From assembly GCA_937950565.1 (NCBI GenBank), contig CALFCS010000024.1:1-6453 (forward strand): a DNA stretch of 6,453 bases, given 5' to 3'. Within the stretch, counting starts at the first letter, position 1; the number at the start of each line of letters is the position of its first letter. The DNA is from an uncultured Lachnospiraceae bacterium. Lineage in GTDB: Bacteria > Bacillota > Clostridia > Lachnospirales > Lachnospiraceae. The position numbers and the translations under genes were made by a program. Under the pieces are notes generated by a model. It was not told the origin of the DNA and did no database searches. It worked only from the letters and a program-made list of their open reading frames with translations. Of this stretch, positions 6,335 through 6,453 are shown piece by piece.

Positions 6335-6420
6335 TTATTTCTCATATTTTTCCATAAATCTCTGAATAATTGTTGCACATTCTGCACGGTTTGCACTGCC
6401 CTGCGGGTCAAGGAACAGCT
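6335..6420 (-). repeat. SLH 3'-end direct repeat, copy 2
   Basis: This is the partner of the repeat at 690-775. Identity falls off beyond position 6420, where the upstream gene has a different segment with two extra codons. Whether similarity resumes further upstream in the SLH region cannot be seen. Confidence 0.85.
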
Positions 6421-6453
6421 TGCCTTCCGGCTGTCCTTCAAAGGTCTTTCCTG
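6335..6453 (-). CDS. SLH-domain surface protein, C-terminal 38 residues only (5' part outside window)
   Basis: The frame is open from the right window edge to TAA at 6337-6335. It ends with DPQGSANRAECATIIQRF and then MEKYEK. This matches the last SLH repeat of the neighbouring 1857-residue protein almost residue for residue; the main difference is a two-residue-longer, different segment just before it (FEGQPEGKLF against INGQLLL). The gene therefore encodes another SLH-anchored envelope protein. Its catalytic or binding part is not visible. It lies 71 bp upstream of the large gene on the same strand, so the two may form an operon of surface proteins. Confidence 0.88.
   Translation of the reverse strand, partial: GKTFEGQPEGKLFLDPQGSANRAECATIIQRFMEKYEK

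Noticed and set aside
6253..6441. A 62-codon minus-strand open frame over the gap and the upstream gene's end
   Set aside because: It is out of frame with the clear SLH C-terminus at 6335-6453 and crosses its stop and the hairpin. It is a shadow frame.

Overview
The window looks like the chromosome of a low-to-moderate G+C, Gram-positive anaerobe of the Clostridia, possibly Lachnospiraceae. This is inferred from the AAAGGAG ribosome binding site, the three-repeat S-layer homology (SLH) anchor with FIVAR linkers, and a very large secreted GH43 enzyme. No marker gene confirms the taxon.

Layout, left to right. Positions 1-227 (+) hold the 3' end of a DDE-type transposase gene. It is followed to about 412 by GC-richer, strongly self-complementary DNA that I read as the right end of the insertion sequence. 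Positions about 412-690 are AT-rich and non-coding. They contain a short terminator-like hairpin on the + strand (443-465) and a 14-bp hairpin at 592-630, which is the likely terminator of the large gene arriving from the right. Positions 690-6263 (-) hold one intact gene for a 1857-residue secreted, wall-anchored glycoside hydrolase. A 71-bp gap with a 12-bp hairpin separates it from the 3' end of a second gene (6335-6453, -), whose last 38 residues are nearly the same SLH C-terminus.

The large protein reads: signal peptide, LamG-like domain, truncated GH43-like propeller fragment, Ig-like domain, GH43 catalytic domain A, GH43 catalytic domain B, Ig-like domain, second LamG-like domain, two FIVAR repeats, three SLH repeats. 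It probably sits on the cell surface and trims arabinose- or xylose-containing side chains or backbones of plant polysaccharides. The upstream gene is probably another SLH-anchored surface protein, perhaps in the same operon, but its function cannot be read from the 38 residues visible.

I see no CRISPR array, tRNA, rRNA or clear defence system. The points most worth a second look are the three GH43-like units in one polypeptide (one apparently dead and truncated), the near-identical SLH 3' ends of the two neighbouring genes, and the folded DNA at the transposon end.
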